Of a stretch of DNA of 56,781 nt, positions 1-11,100 are shown piece after piece (the stretch's first letter is position 1; every line of letters starts with the position of its first letter). This stretch comes from an uncultured Mucilaginibacter sp. (GTDB lineage: Bacteria > Bacteroidota > Bacteroidia > Sphingobacteriales > Sphingobacteriaceae). The notes under the pieces are model-generated. The model did no database searches and had not been told where the DNA came from. It worked only from the letters and a program-made list of their open reading frames with translations. The DNA lies in NCBI GenBank assembly GCA_903864275.1, contig CAIPFE010000054.1, forward strand, positions 1 to 56,781, in the 5' to 3' direction. The translations under genes and the position numbers were made by a program.

Positions 1-51
1 ATATAATTTATGATATTTATATCGTTGTAAAACTAATAAATAATTGTGATT

Positions 52-795
52 TTAAAAATGAATATCCCAAAACCTCATGGTAACAATTTTGATGTTGTGG
101 GCCACGCTCGCCAGGTAATTCCCGCTTAATTCAAAACTACTTATTTGCCAGTCCTCCACTGTCGATATTGTACTGCTTTGACCAGTGTGAATGCCGTCAA
201 GGCAGGGTATTGATTTAAGATCGTTATCGAGGCCCTTTCCGGTAGCTTTGGTTAATGCTTCTTTGCGGGTCCAAAGCAAAAAAAAACGGTCCAACGATGA
301 ACTTTGATTTATGTGTTCAATTTCGGCGGAACTAAAATTATCCTGTAAAACATCTTTATAATTAAACGTAAAATTCACCTGTTCCGTATCGGCGCCAATT
401 TCAGAATTAGAAATCCCCAACAATATCCAGTCGCCTGAGTGTGAGATATTATAACACAGCTGTGCATGATTTGTGTTGATATAGGGCTTTTTATTTATGC
501 CCGTTTTAAATTCAATTAAGACCGGCTGTGTGTTTAAATACTTTCCTAATATGATCCTAAGGGCGCCCCGGCTAATAATAAACCTGTTCCTGTCTTTGGT
601 TTGATAATACTTATTAGCCCTGGAAATTTCGCCGGGGTGAAGTATGGTTAGAAAGTTATCAAGCATTGATAAATTCGAACTGATATTAATCCTCCAAACG
701 TCTGTCCTATTGCTGTTTACAAGGAAATCACATGCCGTGCTGTCGACCCAGGTAACATCATTCAAATAACGGATGCGAATTTTAATGCTAGACAT
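52..795 (-). CDS. Sfp-type 4'-phosphopantetheinyl transferase
   Basis: Transfers the phosphopantetheine arm of CoA to the serine of carrier domains, converting apo-PCP and apo-ACP to holo forms in the cytoplasm. The 247-residue length fits the two-lobed Sfp/Gsp class. Seen in the sequence: the first Mg-binding motif GADTE (D136, E138) and the second motif WTRKEALTKATGKGL (W175, K178, E179), both diagnostic of the family. It is the last gene of the minus-strand block, 107 bases after the terminal NRPS gene, so it most likely activates the four carrier domains of the two megasynthases. A second, AcpS-type transferase lies at 15172-15582, which suggests a division of labour with the fatty-acid-type carrier. 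ATG start at 795. Function is secure; the partner assignment is inferred from position. Confidence 0.93.
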   Translation of the reverse strand: MSSIKIRIRYLNDVTWVDSTACDFLVNSNRTDVWRINISSNLSMLDNFLTILHPGEISRANKYYQTKDRNRFIISRGALRIILGKYLNTQPVLIEFKTGINKKPYINTNHAQLCYNISHSGDWILLGISNSEIGADTEQVNFTFNYKDVLQDNFSSAEIEHINQSSSLDRFFLLWTRKEALTKATGKGLDNDLKSIPCLDGIHTGQSSTISTVEDWQISSFELSGNYLASVAHNIKIVTMRFWDIHF

Positions 796-809
796 TTTGA
801 GGCTTTAGT

Positions 810-897
810 TGTAAGTTTTAAGTCAGAAGTTTCAAGTTCTTAAGAAAGAAATTCTTTTAGACTTAAGAATACCGACTACGGACTTTCGACTTAAAAA
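810..897. repeat. Intergenic AAGTC/GACTT repeat family copy
   Basis: The gap between the NRPS and the phosphopantetheinyl transferase is filled with short direct and inverted copies of an AAGTC(TTAAG)/GACTT unit. Related blocks occur at 37238-37275 and 39371-39500. This looks like a dispersed non-coding repeat family. Whether it acts as a terminator or processing site cannot be told from sequence. Confidence 0.45.
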
Positions 898-902
898 GCA
901 AT

Positions 903-3900
903 TTACTTATTTACAGCCTCATCAAGGCATTTTTGCAGTATTCCGGCAAATATTTTGTCATTGGGGGCCTTAAATATCGTGTTATGTTCGCCGGGAATAT
1001 TATGAATGTTAACCCCTTTTAAAGCATAGGGTTTCCAGCCCAGGTATTCCTTATCGTCAAGGTAGAATGTGCGGGTTTCGGCCCTGAATACTTCAACGGC
1101 GATATTATAAGGTTTTAGTTGATAATGTTTTTCGGCATACAGGTTCATCTCGTCAATTTTATTGGAGTAGCCGAAAAAGCCTGGTTGGTTTTGATTTTTA
1201 CCGTATCTTAATTTCCAGTAATACCTGATCAGGATACGCTTAACAGCCGTAGCTTTGTCGGTAATTGTATTTTTAAACCCGTTGGCAAACGTAAATGTAT
1301 GCCATATCCTGTTAATATAAAACTTTCCTTTTTTAACTATTTTTACTCCTATCGGATCGTAATGGGTCGAACGGTAAGCATAAGTATCAAACATGGCGAG
1401 CATTTTTACTTCTTTGCCTATAGCTTCCAACTGCCTGGCCATTTCGAAAGCGATTATGCCACCAAATGAATAGCCTGCAAGGGCATACGGCCCGGTAGGA
1501 TTTTGCGCCATTATAGCCGAAATATAGTGCGCCGCGATATCTTCAATGCTGGTTAAAGGTTCATCAATTCCGTTAATGCCTTTTGCCTGCAGCCCATAAA
1601 CCGGTTGTTCGGACGACATACCCATTGCCAGGGTATTAAACAGTAATACGTTCAAGCCGGCCCCGTGAACCATGTAAAGCGGCATTTTACTACCTTTTGG
1701 CTTTATTGGCACAAGAGAGTCCCAGGTTATAAACTTGCCGCCCAGCTCAAGTACCCGGGCTAATTTTTCAACGGTCGATGATTCAAATAAAGTAGCCAGC
1801 GGTAAACGCTTACCGGTTTCTTTCTCGATCTTCGTCATCACCTGAACTGCAATAAGGGAGTGTCCGCCTAATTCAAAAAAGTTATCATGAACGCCAACTT
1901 TCTCAATACCCAAATATTCTATCCAGATATCGGCCACAAGTTTCTCAATATTTGTCCTTGGCGCAATATATTCATCACCTTCTAAGGTTAACGTTTCTCC
2001 ATATTTCGCCAACTCTTTTTTATCAACCTTGCCGTTAGGGGTTAAAGGCATTGCCGGCACGATTATAAAATTATCTGGCACCATGTAATCCGGAACCGAA
2101 TTTTTCAATGAATCTTTCCAGCTTTGTATATGGGTAGCTGTATTTCCCGCTTCTTCGCTATCAGAAACCACAAAAGCTACTAACTTATCAACGCCCAAAT
2201 TGTCTGGACGTGCAATTACAACCGCCTCTTTTATATTGGCTTCTTTGGCTAACTGGAACTCAATTTCCCCAGTCTCAATACGATAGCCGCGGATCTTTAC
2301 CTGGGCATCTATCCGCCCGAGGCAAATAATTTCGCCGTCAGGAAGAAATTTACCCAGGTCGCCGGTGCGGTATATTTTGTCTCCGGGGTTTTTGGAAAAA
2401 GGGTCATCAACAAATTTTTCCGCTGTTAATTCAGGGCGGTTTAAATAGCCTTTTGCAACGCCGTCACCGCCGATATATATTTCGCCTGCAACGCCAGGGG
2501 CTAATGGATTTAAAAATTTATCTAAAATGTATATCGAAGTATTATTTATTGGCCGCCCGATAGAAATTATTTCATCTCCCTTTGTCAATTGTTTTATTGT
2601 CGACCATACGGTAGTTTCTGTAGGTCCATAAACGTTCCACAATGATGAAGCGCGCTTTAAGAGCCGCTGCGAAAGCTCCAGGGGGAGTGCCTCCCCACCG
2701 CAGATTACTTTTAACGGGGTCGACCCATCCCATCCCGCTTCGAGCATGATCCGCCAGGTGTAAGGCGTAGCCTGCATTACGGTAACCTGTTCATTCTTAA
2801 TAATGTCAAGTAGGGCCCGGCCGTCTTTTGCAGTTGCTGTGTCAGCAAGAATTATTTCAGCCCCTGTCAACAAGGGGAGGAATAATTCCAGCCCGGCAAT
2901 ATCAAAGCTGATTGTTGTTACGGCAAGTAATTTATCCTCTGCGTTTAAGCCCGGGGCGTTTTGCATGCTGTAAAGAAAATTAACCAGGTTATGGTGCGCT
3001 ATCTGTACGCCTTTAGGGTTGCCGGTTGATCCGGATGTATAAAGAATGTAAACAAGGTCGGTGCCGTCGACATCCACTTCCGGATCGGTCGAAGGATATT
3101 TTTCAAGGGTCTGAAATATGTCTTCGATCAACAATTCTTTTGCGTCCGAAGTATAGTTGCCCTGGTATTTTTTTGATGTCAACAAAACAACCGCCTTCGA
3201 ATCCTCCAGCATGTAATTGATACGGTTGAGCGGGAACTGCGGATCAAGCGGGATATAAATAGCGCCTGTTTTCATGATCGCCAGAAGGGAGATCACCATT
3301 TCGGCCGATCTGTCTAAAGCAAAAGCGACCTTATCGCCTTTTTTTACATTGTTTTCAATAAGGATAGCGGCCATCTGATTTGCGCTTTCATTGAGCAATT
3401 TATAGGTGATCTTTTCTTCACCAAATGTAATTGCCGTTTTACCGGGCATTTCTGTTGTTCGCTCACCAATTAATTTATGGAGTGCGGTATGCATTGGATA
3501 GGGGTATTTCGTATTATTCCAGGCATTTAACTGCAGTGATAACTCCTCTGCATTTAACATCGGTATATTACCGATCAATATTTCCGGATCTTTTACTAAT
3601 TCGTATAATAAAAACTCAAATCCATCCATCATGTTTTTGATGGTGGCCTCTTCAAATAATTGTGTATTGTATGACCATTCCAGTGTCGGCGCTTCGTCCT
3701 TCCCGGCAATGTTTAAAAATAATTCAAAATTTTCATATTCACGCGGATTGCTGATCAATTTATGCTGCAGGCCATAAAATTCAACATCATCATCCATTCC
3801 CATATCGATATTAAACATTACGGGAACCAAAGGCACCCTGGACGGGTCGCGGGCGATGTTTAATTTTTTTAATAAACTGCCAAATGTATATAATTGATGA

Positions 3901-5135
3901 TCGTACGCATCAAGGACTTCAGTCCTTCTTTGCTTTAAATAGGCTTTAAATGAAATATCACCTTTCGGGAAGCTTCTTAATGCCAATAAATTTACACAAT
4001 GTCCAACCAGGCGGTAATTACCGGTCGCCGCCTGGCCGGCAGCGGGTAAACCAACTATAATATCTTCCTGGCCGGTTAGCTGATGTAAGAAAACTTCAAA
4101 TGCGGCCAATAGCGTTGTTACAAAACTGTTGCCAGTGCTTTTTCCAAGTTTCTTTACTTCATTTGTCAAATCGCCATTTAAAATAAAATCTTCCCGATGG
4201 CTTTTATAAGTGCGTAATGCCGGACGTGGATGATCAACGGGAAGATTCAATAGATAGTCGCTTCCCTTAAACTGTTCCAGCCAGTAATGCTCCGTTTCTT
4301 TGTACGAAAGGCCCGCTGTTAAAGCCGATTCTTCAATCGCATAATCGGTAAAAAGCGGGGCGGAAGGCAAATCGATATATTCGTTTTTTGCATATGCGGA
4401 GTAAAGTTTGCTTAAATCCTGCATCATAATGCCAATAGACCATCCGTCGCATATAATGTGATGTGCTACAAATGTTAAATAATGTTCCTCTTTGGCCAAT
4501 TTGAACAGCGATGTTTTAAAAAGCGGGCCATTTGTAAGGTCGAAAGGGGTGATAACATTATTTTTATTGTTGTTTTTTAAAAAAACCTGCTGCTGTTTAG
4601 GCGAGAATGTCGAAATGTCCTGGTAATCAACATGCAATGTTAACTCGTTATAAACACAAATATTTTTGCCATCGCCGCTGAACGACATCCTGAGCGCCTG
4701 GTGCATATTTACGATACCCTGCAAAGCCCTCAGCATTGCATCTTTATTAAAGGTACCCGTTAAAAGTAAGGAGGCAGATTCATTATAGGCACAACTTGCC
4801 GGTGCTTCGCCGATAAGGCACGAGGTCCATATTTCAACCTGCGGCTCAGTAGCAGGGGCTATTAACGCGATAGAAGGCCCGGCAAAGGGATCGAAATCAA
4901 CAGGGCTTGTGTGGATAGTAGGCTTGCCGTTCTTTGCGGATGGATTTGCAGCTGCGACAACCGGGTAACTTTCAAACTCCCCAAACGGATCAAATTCCAC
5001 AGGTACCGTATCAAAATTAACTTTGTTAGTTCCTCCTTTAAAATGCGTCTCCGAAGCGGCCGGCGAAATTCCGGGCCCTGCAAAGGGGTCAAACTCTACA
5101 GGTTCAATTTCATAAATTGAATTATTTGTGCTCAA
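903..5135 (-). CDS. NRPS termination module, C-A-T-TE, predicted glycine-incorporating
   Basis: Non-ribosomal peptide synthetase of 1410 residues. Domains: an N-terminal extension (1-95) with three copies of a V-E/D-FDPF motif at residues 13, 46 and 79; a condensation domain with intact HHIICDG (His225/226, Asp230); an adenylation domain (about 540-1060) with YTSGSTGNPKG, YGPTETT, YRTGDL and the A10 lysine motif NGKVDK; a carrier domain with GGHSL (Ser1093); and a type I thioesterase with GYSFGG (Ser1223) and a C-terminal GEH. Read against GrsA, the ten binding-pocket residues are D-I-L-Q-I-G-V-V-W-K, close to published glycine codes. The start is TTG, two bases after the stop of the upstream synthase. 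The next in-frame Met lies inside the condensation domain, so a short start is unlikely. It should accept the beta-aminoacyl chain from the upstream protein, add glycine and release the product. Confidence 0.92.
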   Translation of the reverse strand: MSTNNSIYEIEPVEFDPFAGPGISPAASETHFKGGTNKVNFDTVPVEFDPFGEFESYPVVAAANPSAKNGKPTIHTSPVDFDPFAGPSIALIAPATEPQVEIWTSCLIGEAPASCAYNESASLLLTGTFNKDAMLRALQGIVNMHQALRMSFSGDGKNICVYNELTLHVDYQDISTFSPKQQQVFLKNNNKNNVITPFDLTNGPLFKTSLFKLAKEEHYLTFVAHHIICDGWSIGIMMQDLSKLYSAYAKNEYIDLPSAPLFTDYAIEESALTAGLSYKETEHYWLEQFKGSDYLLNLPVDHPRPALRTYKSHREDFILNGDLTNEVKKLGKSTGNSFVTTLLAAFEVFLHQLTGQEDIIVGLPAAGQAATGNYRLVGHCVNLLALRSFPKGDISFKAYLKQRRTEVLDAYDHQLYTFGSLLKKLNIARDPSRVPLVPVMFNIDMGMDDDVEFYGLQHKLISNPREYENFELFLNIAGKDEAPTLEWSYNTQLFEEATIKNMMDGFEFLLYELVKDPEILIGNIPMLNAEELSLQLNAWNNTKYPYPMHTALHKLIGERTTEMPGKTAITFGEEKITYKLLNESANQMAAILIENNVKKGDKVAFALDRSAEMVISLLAIMKTGAIYIPLDPQFPLNRINYMLEDSKAVVLLTSKKYQGNYTSDAKELLIEDIFQTLEKYPSTDPEVDVDGTDLVYILYTSGSTGNPKGVQIAHHNLVNFLYSMQNAPGLNAEDKLLAVTTISFDIAGLELFLPLLTGAEIILADTATAKDGRALLDIIKNEQVTVMQATPYTWRIMLEAGWDGSTPLKVICGGEALPLELSQRLLKRASSLWNVYGPTETTVWSTIKQLTKGDEIISIGRPINNTSIYILDKFLNPLAPGVAGEIYIGGDGVAKGYLNRPELTAEKFVDDPFSKNPGDKIYRTGDLGKFLPDGEIICLGRIDAQVKIRGYRIETGEIEFQLAKEANIKEAVVIARPDNLGVDKLVAFVVSDSEEAGNTATHIQSWKDSLKNSVPDYMVPDNFIIVPAMPLTPNGKVDKKELAKYGETLTLEGDEYIAPRTNIEKLVADIWIEYLGIEKVGVHDNFFELGGHSLIAVQVMTKIEKETGKRLPLATLFESSTVEKLARVLELGGKFITWDSLVPIKPKGSKMPLYMVHGAGLNVLLFNTLAMGMSSEQPVYGLQAKGINGIDEPLTSIEDIAAHYISAIMAQNPTGPYALAGYSFGGIIAFEMARQLEAIGKEVKMLAMFDTYAYRSTHYDPIGVKIVKKGKFYINRIWHTFTFANGFKNTITDKATAVKRILIRYYWKLRYGKNQNQPGFFGYSNKIDEMNLYAEKHYQLKPYNIAVEVFRAETRTFYLDDKEYLGWKPYALKGVNIHNIPGEHNTIFKAPNDKIFAGILQKCLDEAVNK

Positions 5136-5137
5136 GA

Positions 5138-8100
5138 TTAATTTCCGTTTAATTTAACCTGTAAATACTTACCTGGATTTTTCGTATCGCTAATAAACCA
5201 TCCCGGGTTACCGTCTTTATCGCGGCCAAGCCTGGCCCCGGGGAAAGGTGACTCCATCATTGAATTTACTTCCTCTTTTGCGGCATTTAACTGTGGCTTT
5301 CTTGAAGGGAAAAATCCGGACTCAACTAACTCATTTACGCTTTCCCTGAATGCGGCAATTATTTTGTTAACGTCATCCTTTGTATGTGCGGCAGTTAAAA
5401 AGCAAGGGAAAAGGTCCCATATATGGATGCCTTTTTCGCGCATCAGCGTAAAAAGCAGTTCGCCGTAAGGAAGCTCTTCTTTAAATTTAACTTTCCATAA
5501 CGAACCAAAGGATGGTATGTATAGTGGGAGTTCTTCTTTTACACAAATAGCATTCAATTCGCCGGCCAGGTACCTGGTCAAGTCGTTTAGGCCTTGTTGT
5601 AACGCCGGCCCCTGATCTTTCATATACAATAATGAGGCTTTTCCGGCAGCAAGCGCAAGCGGGTGACGAACAAACGTACCTGCAAAGTAGGTTACACCCG
5701 CTTCGGGCTGCGAGTCATCGCCATATTGCCAGAAACCGCCGTCAAGGGCATCCATATATTTTTTTATACCGGCTATAGCGCCAATAGGCATACCACCCCC
5801 AATTACTTTACCGTAGGTGCCAATGTCAGCTTTTATACCGAACATACCTTGTGCGCCGCCCGGGTGCATCCTGAAACCGCTGATCACTTCATCAAATATT
5901 AATACGGTATCAGAATCTTGGGTGATCTGCCTTACCTTTTTCAGGAATTCAACCGGCTGAAATTCTGGCCGCCTGCTTTGTACCGGCTCAACCAGTACAG
6001 CGGCAATTTCGTGGGCACGTTCCTGGATTATCCTTAACGACTCATCGGTGCCGTAATCTAAAATAAGCATGTTTTGAACCACCTCGGGCATAATACCCGG
6101 TGCGGCAGGAATGGTTTTAAGCTTTTTTGTGCCGCGAACGATCACTTCATCATTAATACCATGATATGATCCCGCAAAGGCGACGATTAAAGAGCGACCT
6201 GTTACCGTACGTGCGATACGCATGGCACCCAAAACCGCTTCGGAACCAGTGTTGCACAGGGCGGAGCGGTCAAAGCTTGTAAATTCACAGATCATTTTGC
6301 AAACATCGCCTGCTAATTCGTGCTGCGGGCCAATTTCATAACCGTTTTCTACCTGTTCTAAAACGGCTTTCTTTACAATATCAGGCTGGTAGCCCAAAAA
6401 GCTGGACCCGAAACCATTTAAGGCATCGATATACTCGTTGCCGTCGATATCCCAAAGGCGACTGCCTTTTGAGCGGTTTACCACGATGGGATAAACAATT
6501 TCTTTTGTCAAAGGCCTGAACCCGCTAACAACGCGGGGATCGGCCATGTAGGAGCGGTGTTTTTGCGTGTATGCTTTACTGCCGCCGGTTTTGCTGTTGT
6601 AACGCAGCGTTAACGCCTTTAAAAACGAATGCTGTTTGTCGCTTAAGCCCTGCACCTGTTTTTCTATACGGGCGGTAGCGCCAAATGGTTTTTTAACTTC
6701 CACCTGTTCTTCAGGTGTCAGGTCATAGATGATGCCTGTTTTTGCATGTGCAGCTTCAGGCGCCGGGGCTATGGCCGCAGGTGATATCGGAGCTGCAGCC
6801 TGCGAAGCGCTGCCATTTTGCATAACGGCTAACTGGCTGGCCAGCATTTGTATTTGCTGTTGTATCAGATCTAAAGCAGGGTTTACAGGCTGGTTGTAAA
6901 CGCCATTTGATGGCGCATTATATGATGGCGCGTTATAAACGGGTTGACTTTGAATGTTTAAAGCAGGTAAAGGCTCCGGTTTCATTGCTTCTGCGGGCAA
7001 ATTAACATCCAAATAGGCAGCAAGTAAGTCAATCGTATTATATTCTTCAAACAGTTTCCGGAAAGTGATAGGGACGTTAAACTCTTTTTTCAGATTGGTG
7101 GCAATTTGGGTTAACAAAAGCGAATCGAACCCAATTTCGAGAAAGTTGGTGTCCACCGAAGCGCCTTCTATCTCAATACCGGAAGCATCTTCAAATAGTT
7201 CTTTCAGTTTGCCGGTTAATATCTCTTTTCTCATCTGGCTGTTTTGTAATGTAGTTTGTTCTGTTTCCAATGATGTTTCTTGTGTTTCAGCTATCGGTGT
7301 AACCGTGTTTAACTGGAGTATCGGCTCCAGCCAGTAACGTTTATTATCAAACGCGTATGCTGGCAAATTTATCTTTTGCCGGTGCTGGTCATGGTATAAA
7401 GCTGCCCAATCGGGCTCAATACCGTTTAACCATAACTGGCCCAACGCCATTAATACGGAATAGTACTCGGTAGTTGTTTCATTTTTTTCAAATCCCGGGA
7501 TAATCGGCGTTGATTTGATTGATGCCTGCTGACGGGCAAGTGTTGCCAAGGCAAAACCAGGGCCAACCTCTATTAAAATGCGACCATCCTCTTCCTGCAG
7601 GGTATCGATGGCATTTGCGAAACGGACGGTTTTACGCAGGTGCTGCGCCCAATATGAGGGACTGGTAGCCTCTGCTTCACTCATCCATTTGCCGGTAACT
7701 GTTGATACTATGGGCTTTACGGGTGGGTTTAATTTAACGGTCTTGACAACTGCTTCAAATGGCGCTACAATATCATCCATCATGGCCGAATGAAAGGCGT
7801 GGCTGGTGTGCAATAATTTTGCGGGGATATTTTTCCCTTCCAATAAAACTGCAAAGTAGGCTATTGCCTTTTCTTCGCCAGCTACAACACTTAGCTTATT
7901 ACTGTTAATTGCTGCCAAGGATAAATTTTTGGGCAAGATAGCCTCTAATTGACCGGCATCAAGCCTTACGGAAAGCATGCTGCCTCTTGGCGCTTCGCTT
8001 ACCATCCGGGCCCTGGTCGATATTAATTTTAACGCGTCTTTTAAATCAAAAACCCCGGCAAAATGTGCGGCAACAAACTCGCCTATGCTGTGCCCGGTAA

Positions 8101-11100
8101 AAATTGTGGGTTGTATTCCCCAGCTCATCCACAGTTTTGCCATGGCATATTCCATAATAAATATGGCCGGCTGGGTGTAGAAGGTGTTTTTGATTTTTTC
8201 GGCGGATGTTTCATCAACGACAGCAGGGTATATCACATCAAAAATATCAGACTGCGGCGCGTCTTTTAACAGTGTGATACATTCATCTACGGCAGCTTTA
8301 AAAACGGGTTCGTTTTCATAAAGTTCCTTGCCCATGTTTACATATTGTGAGCCCTGGCCCGGGAACATAAACACCACCTCAGATGCTTTTGAGCTTAGTT
8401 TTTTTGAAGCAGAAGCATCAATAGTTTCTGACCTTAGCCGTGGCAGTAATTCTTTCCCATCAGCGGATATTACAAACCGCCGGGAGTTAAAATCGGCCCG
8501 GGTACTTTGCAAAGTATAAGCTATATCTGCTATATTAACATTTTCATTTCTTTCGACGAATCCAGCAAGCTTTTTAGCATAATTGTTAACGCTGGTTTCA
8601 GTTTTTGCCGACCATGTTATTAAACTTAAAGGGCGATTGGCGGCGGGTTGTACAAAAACATTTTCAAATTCTTCCAGTATCACGTGCACGTTGGTCCCAC
8701 CTACGCCGAAAGAGCTTACACCCGCCCGCCTTTTTTCATCACTTTCCCAAGCCTTTAAACCGGCGTTTACATAAAAAGGACTGTCCGCAATATCAATATT
8801 AGGATTAATGTTGTGATAATGTAGTGACGGCGGTAATTGCTGATGATGCAGCGCCAATACGGTTTTTATAAGCCCCGCCACACCCGAAGCGGCAGTCAAA
8901 TGGCCCAGGTTGCTTTTTACAGAACCTATGGCACAAAACTGTTTTTGCTCTTGTACGCCAAATGCGAGGTTGAGACCCTCGATTTCAATCGGGTCGCCTA
9001 AGGGTGTCGCGGTGCCGTGCGCTTCGATATAGCTAATAGACGATGCCTCTATGCCTGCATCATTAATGGCCATCGAGACTGCGCCTGCTTGTCCCTGCGC
9101 GCTGGGGCCGCTAAAGCTGCCCTTATCAGCGCCGTCGTTGTTTACACCTATTCCCTTAATGATGGCATAAATAGTATCGCCATCACGTTCGGCAGCTTCA
9201 CGGCTTTTCAAAAGCACAACGCCTGCGCCATCGCTGAAAACAGTGCCGGTAGCTTTTGCATCGAAAGGCCTGCAATGGCCGTCGCTGCTCATAATGGAGC
9301 CTTCCTCGTAAAAGTGACCGCTTTTTAATGGAGATGTAATAGATGCAGCACCCGCAAGCGCTATATCACATTGCCCATCCCTGATGCTACTTACCGCCTG
9401 CGCGATTGCCAGCAAAGAGGTTGAACACGCCGAATAAACTGCAACCGCAGGCCCTGTTAAGTTTAAGTTATAAGCGGTTCGGGTAGCGATGTAGTCTTTT
9501 TCGTTTAGTAACCTGATGTTAAACTGCCCGTTTTTTTCAACCAAATTCGGGTGGGCCAAAACGTTGTTGGTGAAATAAGTATTGTAGCCACAGCCCGCGA
9601 ATACACCTACCAAACCTGAATGTCTTTGCGGCAGGTAGCCGGTATTTTCCAAAGCCTCCCAGGCGATCTCCAAAAATACGCGCTGCTGCGGGTCCATCAA
9701 TTCGGCAGCGCGCGGGTTGAAACCAAAAAACTCGGCATCAAACTCATCGGCTTTATCAATAACTCCTCTTGCTTTTACATAAGTTGGATCATTTTTTACG
9801 CTGGGTGGAATAGAAGGGTCAAGTTCGGCGTCGGTAAAGAAACTGATTGTTTCCCTGCCTTCAGTCAGCATGTCCCAAAATTCATCAATGGTATTGGTGC
9901 CTGGGAACCGGGCCGCCATGCCTATTATAGCTATATCGCCATTGCCGGCTTTGTTTCTATCTTTTTTAACAGCAACAGGAGCAATTTTATTTACACCACT
10001 CACAAGTTTTGCTATGCCACTTACTGTAGGATATTGGTATAATTTGGTAATAGGCACTTCATAGCCAAAGCGCTGCTTTAATACTGCAACTGTTTTCAAG
10101 GCAAGCAGGGAATTGCCGCCTAACTGGAAGAAGTTATCATCAACGCCGATTTTATCCAGCAACAGCAATTCCATCCAGATGGCTGTAATGTTTTTTTCGA
10201 TGGGAGTGGAGGGGGTTTTGTATAAGACGCTTAGCTCCGGCCGCTCAATGCTGGGTTTTGGTAAATTTTTTCTATCGACTTTGCCGCTTATGGTTTTAGG
10301 CAACTCATCCAACCAAACATAGGCGGAAGGGTGCATAAAATCGGGTAGCTGCTGCTCGATGCTTTTCCTTACATATTCAGTGTCAGGTTTGTTTTTGGCG
10401 GAAACAAGGTATGCCACCAGTCGTTTTGATCCGGGCACATCCTCACGAGCAACCACGATTGCCTGCTGTATGTCATTTAACCTGTTTATCAGTACTTCTA
10501 TTTCGCCCAATTCAACCCGGTTACCGCGAATTTTTACCTGGGTATCCCTGCGGCCTAAATATTCGATATTACCATCGGGCAGGTAGCGGGCAAGATCGCC
10601 GGTGCGGTATATTCTTGTTGTTTTATTTTTTGATTCTTTCCAGTCGACAAACTTTTCAGCTGTCATTTCCGGGCGTTTCAAATAACCGTCGGCCAGGCTT
10701 ACGCCGCTTACACAAAGCTCACCGGTTTCACCATCAGGTAGTTTTTTTAATTCTTCATCAAGAATTAATATCTCTGTTTCATCAATCGCGATACCAATAG
10801 TGGGCAAAGGCGGCCATTGGTTCGGGTCGCCGTCCAATATCAACTGGGTAACCACATGCGTTTCAGTGGGGCCGTATTGGTTAAACAATGTACATCCCGG
10901 CAGTGCCGAGAAAAACCGCGCTATCTGCGGGGTTATTTTCAACTGTTCGCCGGCGGTCATTACCTCCTTCAGGCAAGCCGGGAAATGTTTTTCAGCATCG
11001 GCGGCCTCTGTTAAATACTGCAGCACCACAAACGGTAAAAATATCCGGTTAACGGATCGCTCTTCGATGTAACCCAGCAGCCTGTTTGGGTCGACCCGTA

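Noticed and set aside
9017..10042. Plus-strand open frames of 103 and 140 codons opposite the ketosynthase region
   Set aside because: They are antisense to an intact megasynthase with all catalytic motifs, and their translations show no family features.
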